Shown one piece after another: positions 38,107 through 50,147 of a DNA stretch of 64,000 bases. Source of the stretch: Hyperoplus lanceolatus (Eukaryota; Chordata; Actinopteri; Uranoscopiformes; Ammodytidae); contig CM049404.1 of assembly GCA_026929865.2 (NCBI GenBank), positions 13,662,501 to 13,726,500 on the forward strand, in the 5' to 3' direction. The position numbers were made by a program, and so were the translations under genes. The notes below the pieces were generated by a model that was not told the DNA's origin, did no database searches, and saw nothing but the letters and a program-made list of their open reading frames with translations. The first letter of the stretch is position 1, and every line of letters starts with the position of its first letter.

Positions 38107-40555
38107 TGTTTGCATTTGTGTACTACAAATGATGTAGTGCATCTATTTCCTCTATGAAAATCAAGACTGCTGACTGCAAAGAATTGGTCGCTGTGGGGAA
38201 CAAAAAGAAAACATACATTTGACAAATAAAATTAGGGATGTACAACTATTCAACAATGTTCTACTTACTCATGTACAGACAGATCAAAATTGAACAAATC
38301 AACATTGAACTGATCTAAGAGCTTCCCAGAAGCTTCCAAGAAAGAACCATACTGACAAGCCCAAACTATTTTGCAGGCATTATGTTGTATCCATTCAATT
38401 TAGCTCTCAACATCAACAAAGCATTTCCATTATCTTAGAAATAATTCCTTTTGAGCCTTGAAAAAGGCAATGTATAAAGTCAGACGAAATAAAAAAATAG
38501 TATTAGGTGCCATGTCCGTCATACTTAAATACTTCTTGTGCTCTTCACACTCTTTTCTGTAACATGCAAATCCCGACAAATGATGTATCTCCCTACAGCT
38601 GAACTATTAACACCTCCAGGGCTTTCCAATTTGAGGAAAACACCATAGCTCTGCAAAAAAGCAGTCAATATATGGCTGTAAATAAGAACATTATGCAGAA
38701 ACAGGGAGGAGGGATGAGTGCTGCTGATAGGCAAGCACAACCTTCTCCTTACAAGACAGTTCATTAAACACCTTTTACAGCCGCCGTGGCACTATGCCTG
38801 GAATGAAAAACACGATATAAGCTCATGCAGGTCAAGGGGTCGACCCACTATTGAAGTCTGTTGATAAATGCTGAGGCAGGGAGTTAGCATCCAACCCACA
38901 AAGCAAGCCTAGGTTATCAGAGACACTGACTGTATTACATTTATCAGGTACTTCTTTAGCTCCACTGGAAAACATCTGGTCCTCCACATTGTTCTTCCCC
39001 TCATATTTTTTTGCTGTACACTTGAATTGAAGTAAAATAATTTTCAATGAGTATCAACTGTGTTTGGGCATTATTGAGTAGATTGTCCTTTAGAGCTAAT
39101 GCATGGTACTGGTCTATGCAACTAACATATGTTGGCTTTGTTCTAAAATTTAAATGTTAAACCATTCTGAAACCTGTTGTGGGATAAAGCTGTTTAAAAT
39201 TTAACCACAAAAATAGAGAGCCATCCGTCATGCTTCTGATGGCATTTGCCATGACACTGTAATTCAACAACTTCTTTCTAATGAGAACCCACACAGCTAT
39301 AATTTAGAGTGTAGCAAACGTTGCCATATAGATCAGCAGCCTGCAAGTTTTGATGGACTTTTTGTGGAGCATACCACTGACAGTGAGGCAAATTAATGAC
39401 CTCCCTGGGGAGTGGGACGGGTGTATGGGGAGGCTTATAAATAGAGCAATGGTATGATGGAAAGTCTGTGATATCGGTGTGTGACTCCCACTGATTCTAG
39501 ACAACCCACTAAGACTGAAAAGCAAAAAAAAAATTCTTGGACTGAAGCAGCTAGATATGATATTGTTAGTAACGCTGGGCTATGTATTAACACAAGGAGA
39601 GCGTTTCTCCTGGTAAAAGCGCTAGATTAAAATGCATCGGGGTTACTTGCTGTCTGTACAGGAGTTACATACACGGGGAAAAAATACATAGGCCAATTCC
39701 AGAGTTCACGGAGGGAGGAGTTCCCGATAGTTACGGCAAGTGTTAAAGGTAGCATAATGACGTTGCCTTCTGCAAGATCTGCCGGGTGGATGTTTCCGTC
39801 CGGAACGAAGGAGTTGGACAGTAAAAGTAATAAGCGTTATTATGTGGCGCCGTGAGTTGTTTTTGCTAGCAAGCCAATGTGTGTGTAACCCTAGGGTACG
39901 CAATTTTACTTTAACTGAGATATGTTTGTAAATAATATGTTATCGAAAAATCAAACTGCAGAGTACTGGGCTAATAGGTTGGTCTGGTGGAGCTGGTGGA
40001 GGATTAAAGACACGACACAGATATTTGGTAACCGGTTTTGTATTTCAAATAAACAAAGAATAATCACTTGACTCAATCAAGGAAATATAAACAAACATAA
40101 ATAAAAATTAGGCCTTCAATTCAATTCAATTATCTTAGATGTTCACACTTGGTATGGGCACACTTTACTCCATACATTTAGATCCACAGTTCCCAGTTCT
40201 ACTCAAACATTGATTAGACTAAACATAAAACAATGCATCCCACACACTTCATTCACTGCAGGTTAGATGTGTTTGTGGGTGCAGTATGTTCAAGGAAGTC
40301 AGTGTTTGTTTGGGAGGCAGCCAGGCTTTAAGCCTGCCTTTTTAGGGAATTGGACTTCAGTTTGTTCTTCTCCTTTAGCTCGCCATCATCTCGCTCCGGC
40401 AATAGGGCCTGACCTGTTTAGGTAAACAGGTAAGATTACAAGTCTGCTCAATTTGGGAGCAGCATTTTAATTAAGTGTTCCATTTTGGAGCTCTCACCAG
40501 TGTTCAGTGTTGGAAGCGTCCTCCTCAGCAGCAGATCAGCTCCACCATGTTTTCA
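38107..40555. other. Non-coding, nothing firmly recognised
   Basis: About 2.4 kb. A CAATTCAATTCAATT tandem lies near 40118. A GC-richer patch lies at 39700-39890. No domain-bearing frame was found. Confidence 0.45.
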
Positions 40556-40566
40556 GTCACAGTCCA

Positions 40567-40640
40567 GGTAAGTATGGTTTGTTTCCAGGGTTGGTAAGTA
40601 TGTTTTGTTTCCAGGGTTGGTAAGTTTGGTTGTGTCTCTC
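40567..40640. repeat. 26-bp tandem repeat, about 2.6 copies
   Basis: The unit GTAAGTATGGTTTGTTTCCA plus GGGTTG occurs twice with one change, then a partial third copy. Confidence 0.8.
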
Positions 40641-40669
40641 CTGTGTTGTGCTTCTCTTACAAAAGTTCT

Positions 40670-41009
40670 TCTTTTTGGGTTTTTTTCTGGGGGCGGCCAC
40701 CCTCTCGCGCTCCCCCCCCCCTATTTTGGGGGGGGGGAGGGGTACACCCCCTCCCCCCCCATCCCCCCCCCCCAAATAAATAATTTCCCCCCCCCCAACA
40801 AATTTTTAAAAATCCCCACCCCCCTCCCTCCTTCTCCTTTTTTTTTTTTTCTTTTTTTTGTATTTTTTTCATTCTCATTACTTTTCCTCCTCTTTTTTTA
40901 CTTCCCTTTGTGTTTTTTTTTTTTTTAATTTATTTTTTTTTCTATTCCTCTCTTTTAATTTTTTTTCTTTTTTTTTTTTTTTTTTTTTTTTTATAAATAA
41001 AATTTTTTT
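40670..41009. other. Homopolymer-rich block, likely sequence or assembly artefact
   Basis: 340 bp of C-, G-, A- and T-runs (for example C runs at 40710-40800 and T runs at 40840-41008). It is bounded by an exact 17-bp direct repeat TCTCTTACAAAAGTTCT at 40653-40669 and 41010-41026. The composition is unlike the rest of the window. Confidence 0.65.
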
Positions 41010-41089
41010 TCTCTTACAAAAGTTCTGATTGACTGGGGTTTTAACTGTGTCCTGCTGCCTGAATGCTTAATTAGCTGATTTGGTTCACC

Positions 41090-41150
41090 TGAGGAATGGG
41101 GGTTGGCTCAGGGGATTTGATTGGCTCAGGGGATGTGATTGACAGTTTGC
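41090..41150. repeat. Short tandem repeat
   Basis: TTGGCTCAGGGGAT occurs twice in tandem (about 41104 and 41122), followed by TTGA/GTGA. Confidence 0.7.
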
Positions 41151-41639
41151 CAATTTCAACAGTGTTACATGTGCTTGTGTATGGTCATACCCGCGCGAAA
41201 AGCGGTTAATAAATGTGCACGTGTCTCCAAGTGTATAAGCTATTTAAAAAGAAATCAAGCAAGTAGACTAATAATAACATTAATGAATTATTGGTTATCG
41301 CATCACAGAAGGCCTATTGGCCTATAATAATAAAAAACACCACCTTAACTATGTTTACAGTTTGAAAATGTTTTGAATGAAATGCAAACCTCAGTGAATC
41401 ATTTTATCTTGTTTCTCTGTTTTGAAATTCACAGACTGAGCAGTCTTGTTTAAATGTTACAAATTGAGTTAATAAACTGAACTTCAAAATAGTTTTAAGT
41501 TGCTGCAGAAGTTATCTCAGCTATTTTTTTTAATCTAATTCGATAGTAAGGTGATTGTATGCAGAATGCTCGTGCCATCGACTCATGCAGTGGTTTTGTA
41601 AAAAAGATAAATAAATAAATATAAGCAGGTTCTCAATAG

Positions 41640-41716
41640 TATTTCAATTTAGGGGGGCGCGAAAAAAATTTCTGTCCCCTAGGGGGGGCATGACAGAAAA
41701 TAATTGAGAACCACTG
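41640..41716. repeat. hAT-type terminus fragment
   Basis: Read on the minus strand it starts CAGTGGTTCTCAATTATT, then GCCCCCCCTAGGGG. This looks like a hAT end, with a CAGTGGTTCTCAA terminus. The sequence CAGTGGTTTTGT at 41589 could be a partner, but the flanking 8-mers differ, so only one end is supported. Confidence 0.5.
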
Positions 41717-42380
41717 ATATAGACGATAAGAGTAGCCTATTTGAAATAAATGCAGTTGCAGTATACTTATTTTTTTGTAATTTTGTCTTTGAAGCTCAAA
41801 TATTTTCTGATCCTCCAGACCACCCTTGTATTTGAGAATCCGGTATGAAGATTGCCAGTAGCCTATGGCCAAGGTTCACCTGCTGCAATCTTATTTTTTA
41901 AACAGCAACCATGTGTTTGTTACTGTTTGCCTTTTTATGGGCACAATGCAAGGGTTCATTCATTTTCGTTCAGGTCGGTTTACGTCCGTGAGACACAGCT
42001 GATGCATTGCCATACGAGCCAAATAGATTAAAATGAGAGCATTTGGTGAGACGCACAAGTAAAAAGCAAAACTCTCATATAAAGCTGTCTTTCTCTCTCT
42101 CTCTTCTCTGCAAACACTATCCGATAGCATCGGCCAATCGTATCTCAATTCGCCGATAGCTTCGTTTTGATCAACATGACGGATATACTCTATTTTGTCA
42201 TTTAACACATCGATAAAACAACAATTAAGATATCACGGTAGATATACAACATCAAGCACAGTTTTATGACATGGCGCACATCACACACAAGAACACTTAC
42301 CACTCCCCAATCAATCCCCAGCTCACAAAGACTCCATTTCAAAAAGACAAATAGAATCCAAACCTAAGCAATGTTAGCCT

Positions 42381-43674
42381 GGGGCCTGTTTCAGGTAGCT
42401 GGTTTTGAGGCAACCCAGAGTTTGTTCGCTCTGAGTTGGTGGAAACTCTGGGTTTTCCGTTTCAGGTAGCAGGTTCAGCGCAACCGAGGGTCAGTTACTG
42501 CGGCAACATACGCCGTGGGTCTAACCTGCTCGGGAGGTGGTTAGTCCTACCCTGAGTTTGTTTTCACTTTACGCTGCAGCTCCGACTGAAGAAAGAGTGT
42601 CACTGTCACACGCGTCCCTGTACAGTTTGAAGCAAAATCACTCCATAAAAATCTCCATCGGGATGTTTTTATCATTTCCTGATGATTTTACGTTTGACCG
42701 ATCATTTATCTGATCAGTATAGCCTTGTTCTCTGCCGTTCATAGGCGGCCACCTCACACATCGTGACATGCTCTACATTCAGATTAATAAACCTATTTGT
42801 ATTGTATGTTTTTTAAAGTATGTGCCACTGAACAGATTTACGTCAGGTGGATTGATGTAACGCTGCGGCTGCACGCGATCGTTACAGTTCACTTCTGCGA
42901 TCCTAAAGTCACAGACGAGCCTCGTTAAATAGCCTAATATGAATATAAAAATTATATAATAATTTAAACTGTGATCGCTTGAGGAAAATGGATCTGGTAA
43001 TACATCAATCAGGCTCTTCAATGGAAACTGTCACCTAATGTGTCTTGACGTTAATGTCTTTCACTCCCCATTTAAAAGAAGCGACAGTCTGTTCTGTTTA
43101 CTGCACAGTAGGCTATTAGGCTATAGCTTGCCAACATATTATACAGCAAATATAAAACACTGTCAGCAATGCTGTGCCGCGCCAGCTTTATTACTTTACA
43201 GCTGATATGCGTAACTTTTTAAAATAGACTATGGCTTCTCATACGGAAGCGAAATGATTTTCTTGACAAAAAATGTTTGCTCTGTTTTTTTCTGAATTGC
43301 CGAGGAGATTAGATCAGAGTTATGAGACAATATCCCGTTAATTCTTCTCCATAGGCTACCATAAGCTCATTCGTTAATATTTCTAACTCTAGTGGGAGGA
43401 GCGGAGATTTCTTTTTTGAGAAGTGGAGAAGTGGGAGGATCAAGCATTTGTTTCTTCTGTTTCCATGGTGAATCATGTTATCAGCGATCCATTGACAATG
43501 GCTTTTACGCACATGCTCCACCCAGAGTGCTCAGAGTTGATAAACCCAACGCTGATCCACTGTTCTGAAACCGAAAACCCAGAGTTACTCATCAACCCTG
43601 TGCTCTGAGTTTACCAACTCAGAGCGCAGGATTACACTCAGAGTATGTAAAACCAGCTACCTGAAACAGGCCCC
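42381..43674. mobile_element. DNA transposon with long perfect terminal repeats (1.3 kb)
   Basis: The left end GGGGCCTGTTTCAGGTAGCT continues into GGTTTT and is exactly inverted at the right end for about 26 bp. Subterminal AACTCTGGGTT and AACTCAGAG motifs recur inside both ends. No convincing target duplication was found (flanks AGCCT and CGGCCT), and no transposase is recognised, so the superfamily is left open. Confidence 0.8.
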
Positions 43675-43689
43675 CGGCCTTAAGCCCTG

Positions 43690-46600
43690 CTCTTGTGACA
43701 AATCAATATACTTGAGGGTGTAGGACGGAGACAAGGAGACTGGCAGTTAATAGGAAAGTGAAATGAGAGTCTCCTTAAGTACCTTTGTACCCTGTGTGCA
43801 CAACAGGACTTAAGTGGTCCCTTAAGAAAGGTTATCACATCAACTTTTCTGTGCCTTCGTTGGTTGGAACAGCTCAAGAGTTTTAGTGATATCCTCCAGC
43901 CATCATTAATATGTTAACATATTGTTCAGTAACTCAAGGCCCTGCAATCATTATGTAGAAACAAGTTTTTGATTTATCTTTTTTAAAGATGATCAATTAA
44001 GAACTGTTGCTTCTTGTCATTGTATTTAAGTCACAGTGTGTACAGTAGGTTACGTGTCAACATTACCCCTCTCTTAAATAAATTTTTGAATCACTAGAAC
44101 ATAAATTTCAAATCACTAGGCTTCTTGAATGAAATACATGATACAATACATGATCGATGTGTAATCGTGAATTAAGTACACAATTGAATACATGATGTAT
44201 AGTGTAAAGTGTTTTTGAGTGACGTCTTAATTGGTAGAAAATTAAAATTGAAGAACTCTTCTATTTGAGTTGCTAGTCTGTCTTTATTTGAACTTGAAAA
44301 ATGGAAAAATTAAAATCACATCAAGTTCAGGTAGGGTAAGAGTCCGTGATTGATATGAAATATGTGTTGTTTACTTCATAACTGAATAGACACATTTTGG
44401 ATTGTCACGTGTATTGTCTTTATTACTGTGTAGCTATTTTTCTCTTTTAGTTGTGACAAGCAAATCTGATTATTTTCCATCAAATAAATACTTTTTGAGT
44501 CCAACATGCAGAAAAAAGCCTGAGACCATTGAGCTTGAGAGCATGTAAAAAGGATTTGTCAGGAGTCAGTTAGGCTTGTTACACTGCATACTTCCACCAT
44601 TTGTAGCATACGTGGGGTTGACAGAATTGTCCAAATATAATCAAAGTGATTTGTCTAAAATGTATTTCTATCTACAGCTCGCTAATTATTTACACTGTGA
44701 GGACAATGGAGTGTCTGTACCTGCAATAGAATACTTGCAGAGAGAGAAAACACTGTCAAATCCTTTGTCTTTTTATTTAAATAGTGTTCTGAGAAATATT
44801 TACTTGTCAAATATTGGATGGCTGGTGTGAAGCAGTCATTAAACACGACCTTTTCCTCAAACTAAAAGTAAATCACCTCAAAGTCACGCCCCTGTCTTAT
44901 CAATACTTCAACCAAATGAAACGTGCCATGCAGGGCACCTTTGCAGTTTTCTAAGGACCCCAGTTCTTCACCAAAGAGTTATTTAAGTAATGTCTCTCAT
45001 TGTTCTATTGTAGTTAATGAATGTTATACAAACAAAGGTCCATGTGGAAGCCCTAAGAGTTACGGGAATATGAATGGACAGTCCTCTTATAGTCTTGTGA
45101 TCTCTATTCATGATAGTCAATACCTCAAAGCATTTTTAAGGTAGAATATGTGGGCCCCCTAAAGCAGATCACGCACAAAGGATTACAAAAAAACAGAAAG
45201 CTGCAGATGTTGTTTTACTATAATGATTTTGGCTTTTTATAATTGCCACCATGAATTATGAGGAAATGGCGTTGGACTCTGTTATATACATTTTAAAAAG
45301 CAACGTCATTAGCCATGAATGTTTTCATGAAAGCTCAGGCGTTCATTGTATTTGGATTATTTTTGCTTTTGACACATTGTCAAGCAGAAAATATGCAGCA
45401 GAAATTAGAAGCTATAATCCTGCCAGTCTTTTATAACCATCGACCCTTAATGAAAGAGACCTTTGTGTGAACCTCAGAACATTTCCCTCTCCTATTCATT
45501 TCACACATCTACACTTCAGCTAGTCATATCCCTTGATATGGTAATTGGCCATTGGTAAATATAATGTATCATGCAGCTACATTGGGAAATTGCAATTTGA
45601 GCAAATCCTTCTCCTAGAAATCTGTTGTCATTATACGGCTTTGTTTGTGGAGAAACATAAGACTGAGTTCAAACCACAGTTAAAAGGGGCCACTGCATCT
45701 AAAAAGTCTGAATACAGTTTTCTCTCTTTCTTGCTTTTCTTGTTGGAATTAAATTCTTAAATCAGAATTCTCCCTTATATAGAATGTCTGTAAGGGAGAA
45801 TTGTGCCACACGAGATCATTCCAACATAGGAATAGCAAGAAAGACCGAAAACAGTGACTGATATCATGGTTGCTTAAAGCTTGTCTCTGTGATGGAAGGG
45901 TACAAATTAAGCTAAATGACTGGTAAACAGGATTTAGGTGGAAGCTTCATAAACATCAGTAAATTACAATTTTGCAATGGTGAGAAATTTAATTCAAGAG
46001 TCTAAAAAAATAGTATTTATGGAAATTTCAAACATTTAGACATTGAAATGAAAATGTCTTTATTTATTTTTTGTTCCAGAAATCTGTCTTTATAATTTCC
46101 CAGTTCATATTCACGTCACGTTGCCATAAGCTATTGTCTCATTCATGCTTTTCTGATAGTGAGCCAAGTCAAAGAAGTGACTCCTCACTGATTAATTTAC
46201 ACCGGATGTGCTGTCTTTCCTTCAGACCAGTTCACATGCATCCCCCATGACACTTTTTGATTGACTGAGACCCATTGACCAGCAGTTACCCTTTGTCCAG
46301 CCAATGGGCTAATATTATACACCTCCCCATCCTAAGAAATTATTTTACACTCTCTTTCAGACATGCACACTCAAAGCCAGTCACATGTCTCCTGCTTTGA
46401 CTGTGACAGCGGAAACACAATGACTGCAATATAAGGTTCAGTTGCTCTCAGACCATGTGACACCAAAGGAAACAACATTTTTCTTGAATCGTAATCGCCA
46501 CACAGCGCCTAGTTGTCATCATATTCCATTAATAGCTACACACAGACAATTGAAAACAGCTTCAGTGCTTGTTGTGTCTTACAAATGGATGACCCGGCAA

Positions 46601-47070
46601 TCAATATCCTCCTATAGTTCTCTCTTCCCTAGAGACATAATGTATGCTTGGTGCTGACAGGCTCTAAGCATTGGCCATATTGTAGATATCGACGGCAGAA
46701 GTCTGTCTGGGCCTTGTCAGCCAGCAGATGATGTAGTCTTTGGTATAATGTTGTTATCTCAGTCACTGAAAAACACTATGTTCCATACATACTCTGCATT
46801 AAATATAGCAAGAACAGACAAGATTGAATTTACTGTTTTAGGTTAGTCTTTAAGAAAAAGTACCCTTTTTTACTGGAACTACATCTGAATCTAAATACAT
46901 TGTATTTAATGTGAGCTGCAGTCAGTAAGATACAACTAATTATTCTATCAAACAGAAGCAATAAAGTGTCTCCCTTGTGTATTTGTTTTAAAATATCCTT
47001 ACAGTGACCTTAACTACTGTTAACGCTGTTGCACCTTTGTTTACGGAGTGATGAAGGGGAGAGTGGGAAG
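43690..47070. other. Non-coding, nothing recognised
   Basis: 3.4 kb of AT-rich sequence. A minor inverted repeat AATTCTCCCTTA / TAAGGGAGAATT lies at about 45767-45803. No exon-like or repeat-like structure is supported. Confidence 0.5.
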
Positions 47071-47073
47071 GAA

Positions 47074-47092
47074 AGAGAGAGAGAGAGAGAGA
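47074..47092. repeat. GA microsatellite
   Basis: An AGAGAG run followed by an A-run. Confidence 0.85.
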
Positions 47093-47109
47093 AAAAAAGA
47101 AATGTGGTC

Positions 47110-48263
47110 AGGCAGATCCCTGTACAGCTACAAAGAGCGATGACATGTTTGATTACATTTATGTTTGATTGAGTTCAGTGCTCCCTTAAGCTAGCTTGGA
47201 GAAAATGAGATTTCCCCTCCCAAAATATTACCCTGCATCCCTCTTCCCAGCCATCTATCAAGGTCCTATACAGTTTACCGCTTTGCCAATTTTACAGATC
47301 CCATCAGGCTCCCTCTGCCTTACCTTCTCTCCCACACATTGCATGGATCGGACCAAAGTAAGCCAGCAAGACGTAACAATGATTACATTTCTTGAAAGTC
47401 GATGAAAACCTTGACATGAGCCCATGCCGCGATGCTCTCTGCATGTTCTTGAACACTGCAGAACAAATACAGCTCCTCACTTATTTAAACAGCAACATAA
47501 ATTTATGTTGTAACGAGAGGCTGTTTGCACTTACAGCTCAGCAGAAATGCATGCTGCTTGGCTGCCGTAATACATCACATTATGCACTGCGTAGCAGCAA
47601 TGTGTCACAGCTTGAACATGGTACCATACTCCAAGCAAATGTCAATAAATACAGCATGCCACTCATACTGGCTGTTATCTCTCATTTCAATTAGGTAGAG
47701 ACTGCCAAAAGAAATATGAGACAAGGAAAGATATTTTAGTACATGTGGTTTATATATGTTTTGCTTTTCTGGTACTTTTTTGAATTTTTACCTTTTAAAC
47801 TGGGACGAGAGTCGGGCAAAGCAAAGAAAAGGAGCTACAAACAAACATTGCCTTTGATTACATCAGGCAGTCATGTGCTCTCAACCGTCAACCTCATTGT
47901 ATTCATCCATCTGTCTCTCATCACTAGGCTGCCGATTATAGGACACTTTTATAAAGCTGCAGAGTTGGGGGAGGGGGGAGGGGTCATCTTTTTATTCCAT
48001 TTGCTTAAATTTGTTCATCTCATTGTGTTTCATTATTGTGTGAAAATTTGTACATGTGCGATGTTTACTCCAGCAAGCACACATAAGTGGATATTGACAA
48101 ACACACTCATGCACCTTTGTCCCGTTTGTACAGAAATGCCAGGATTAATCAGTGGCTAGACAATCAACACTGTCATTTCTGGCTTTATCTCACATTGGCA
48201 ATTTTGTCCCCTCACAATGCAAGAGTATCTACTGTGTTGTTGCTCTCTACCATTACATGCAGT
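47110..48263. other. Non-coding, nothing recognised
   Basis: 1.1 kb without supported features before the Tc1 element. Confidence 0.5.
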
Positions 48264-48338
48264 TACACTCAACAAAAATATAAACGCAACACTTTTGTTT
48301 TTGCTCCCATTTTTCATGAGATGGACTTAAAGATCTAA

Positions 48339-49349
48339 GGGTGTATTCACACATGGAAAGTCCGTTAGTTCACTTGCTTTGGTCCAGACCAAATAGAATT
48401 TAGATTTTTTTTTTTTGGTGTGGTCCACTTTCACATTGCCCCTTTGCAAGTGAACCAGCATTACGAAGCAAAACCATCTAAGGTCATTCATTCATTGGAC
48501 AGACATTCTGGGGTGGAGAGAAGCAGGAAGAACGAAGTAAAAACTGCAAATTTATCATTGATATAATATGGGGTTAAAAATAATAAAAATGCCTACATCT
48601 AACCTATAAATAAAGAGGAAAAACATCAAATTATTGTTGTTTCATATGTTTATAATATGTAGCCCTATGACAATGCCACGTTATGTGGCTTCTAGCCTAC
48701 GATGTGAAACATATTTTTTACTGTATTTTTGCTGCTGGACGCGCGACTCGCATGAAGAATAGGCTCAAACTGAAACACAGCTGATTAAGCTGTGTATCAG
48801 CTGGGTGTCAGTTCGGCGCAGTTCAGCACCAAACTGACACGGGGACAGTATTGACGGTCCCGTTGGGAAGAACAATGAAAACACACACTTCATGCAAAGC
48901 ACAGCGTGAACCTGTTGGCACTGTAGGCTACGGGAGACGCTCCTCTCCATCTGATCGCTGATCCGCACGCGTCATTATCAAATGTAATATTTTCGCTCGG
49001 GGCTCCCGGTCGAACCACAACTAATCTTCCTAACAATGGCGACAACAACACTTTCCCATAATGTGAAGCTGATGGCGATTTATTAAAAAAGAAAAGAAAG
49101 AAAAGGCGCAGTGCTTCCTGCAATTGGGTCGGATCGAGTCCGGCCAAATTCACACCACAAACGAACTGCAGCAGAGTGCGTTTTGAAGCGCATCGAGACC
49201 ACCTCTTCAGCTGGGTCTCGGAGCGTTTGTTTGGTCCGCCCCCGAGTGCGATTGCTATATTCACACCTGTCTGAAAGATGCGCACCGAAGGTGGAAGTGC
49301 ACCTGAGTTTGTTTCAACCGAACTAAACACAGCATGTGTGAATACACCC
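48339..49349. mobile_element. PIF/Harbinger-type element nested in the Tc1 left arm (1011 bp)
   Basis: The ends GGGTGTATTCACACATG are exactly inverted for 17 bp and flanked by TAA (48336-48338, 49350-49352). The interior includes GC-rich subterminal sequence at 48960-49330 that opens a long but meaningless frame. No transposase is recognised. Confidence 0.9.
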
Positions 49350-49598
49350 TAAAATTCATTCCAGATACACAATTGTACCATTTCTCTCAAACATTGTTCA
49401 CAAATCTGTCTAAATGTGTGATAGTGAGCACTTCTGCTTTGCTGAGATAATCCATCCCACCTCACAGGTGTGCCACATCAAGATGCTGATCTGACATCAT
49501 GATTAGTGCACAGGTGTGCCTTAGACTGTCCACAATAAAAGGCCACTCTGAAATGTGCATTTTTTTGCTTTATTGGGGGTCTGGGGACTCAGAACCAG

Positions 49599-49862
49599 TC
49601 AGTATCTGTTGTGACCACCATTTGCCTCATGCAGTGCAACACATCTTCTTCGCATAGAGTTTATCAGATTGTCAATTGTGGCCTGTGGAATGTTGGTCCA
49701 CTCCTCTTCAATGGCTGTGCGAAGTTGCTGGAGACGGCTTATGGTGGAGAAATGAACATTCAATGCACGAGCAACAGATCTGGTTGACATTCCTGCTGTC
49801 AGCATGCCAATTGCACGCTCCCTCAATGCTTGTGGCATCTGTGGCATTTTGCTGTGAGACAA
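49599..49862 (-). pseudogene. Tc1 transposase with internal deletion
   Basis: The 87-codon frame starts MSHSKMPQMPQALRERAIGM and continues GMSTRSVARALNVHFSTISR, the paired-like helix-turn-helix of Tc1 transposases. It then jumps to AIEEEWTNIPQATIDNLINS, the extreme C-terminus of the DDE domain. About 200 residues, including all catalytic acidic residues, are missing at the junction near LQQLRTA. The start codon is in the expected place. The product would be a DNA-binding fragment without catalysis, if it were made at all. Confidence 0.88.
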
Positions 49863-50147
49863 AACTGCACATTTCAGGGTGGCCTTTCATTGTGGACAGT
49901 CTAAGGCACACCTGTGCACTAATCATGATGTCAGATCAGCATCTTGATGTGGCACACCTGTGAGGTGGGATGGATTATCTCAGCAAAGCAGAAGTGCTCA
50001 CTATCACACATTTAGACAGATTTGTGAACAATGTTTGAGAGAAATGGTACAATTGTGTATCTGGAATGAATTTTAGATCTTTAAGTCCATTTCATGAAAA
50101 ATGGGAGCAAAAACAAAAGTGTTGCGTTTATATTTTTGTTGAGTGTA

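Larger units (their letters stand above)
48266..50145 (-). mobile_element. Deleted Tc1-like transposon with long terminal repeats, carrying a Harbinger insertion
   Basis: The ends CACTCAACAAAAATATAAAC are exactly inverted and flanked by TA (48264-48265, 50146-50147). Inverted similarity continues for roughly 300 bp on each side once the inserted 48339-49349 element is removed. Without the insertion the element is about 866 bp. The transposase remnant reads on the minus strand. Confidence 0.92.

Noticed and set aside
40605..40928. 107-codon Pro/Phe-rich frame
   Set aside because: Caused by the homopolymer block, probably an artefact.
41589..41716. Small hAT element between CAGTGG and CCACTG
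   Set aside because: The 8-bp flanks (GACTCATG and ATATAGAC) do not match and the ends differ after a few bases.
48890..49330. 146-codon open frame on the minus strand
   Set aside because: It lies wholly in the GC-rich subterminal part of the nested Harbinger element, reads through its terminus, and has no domain.
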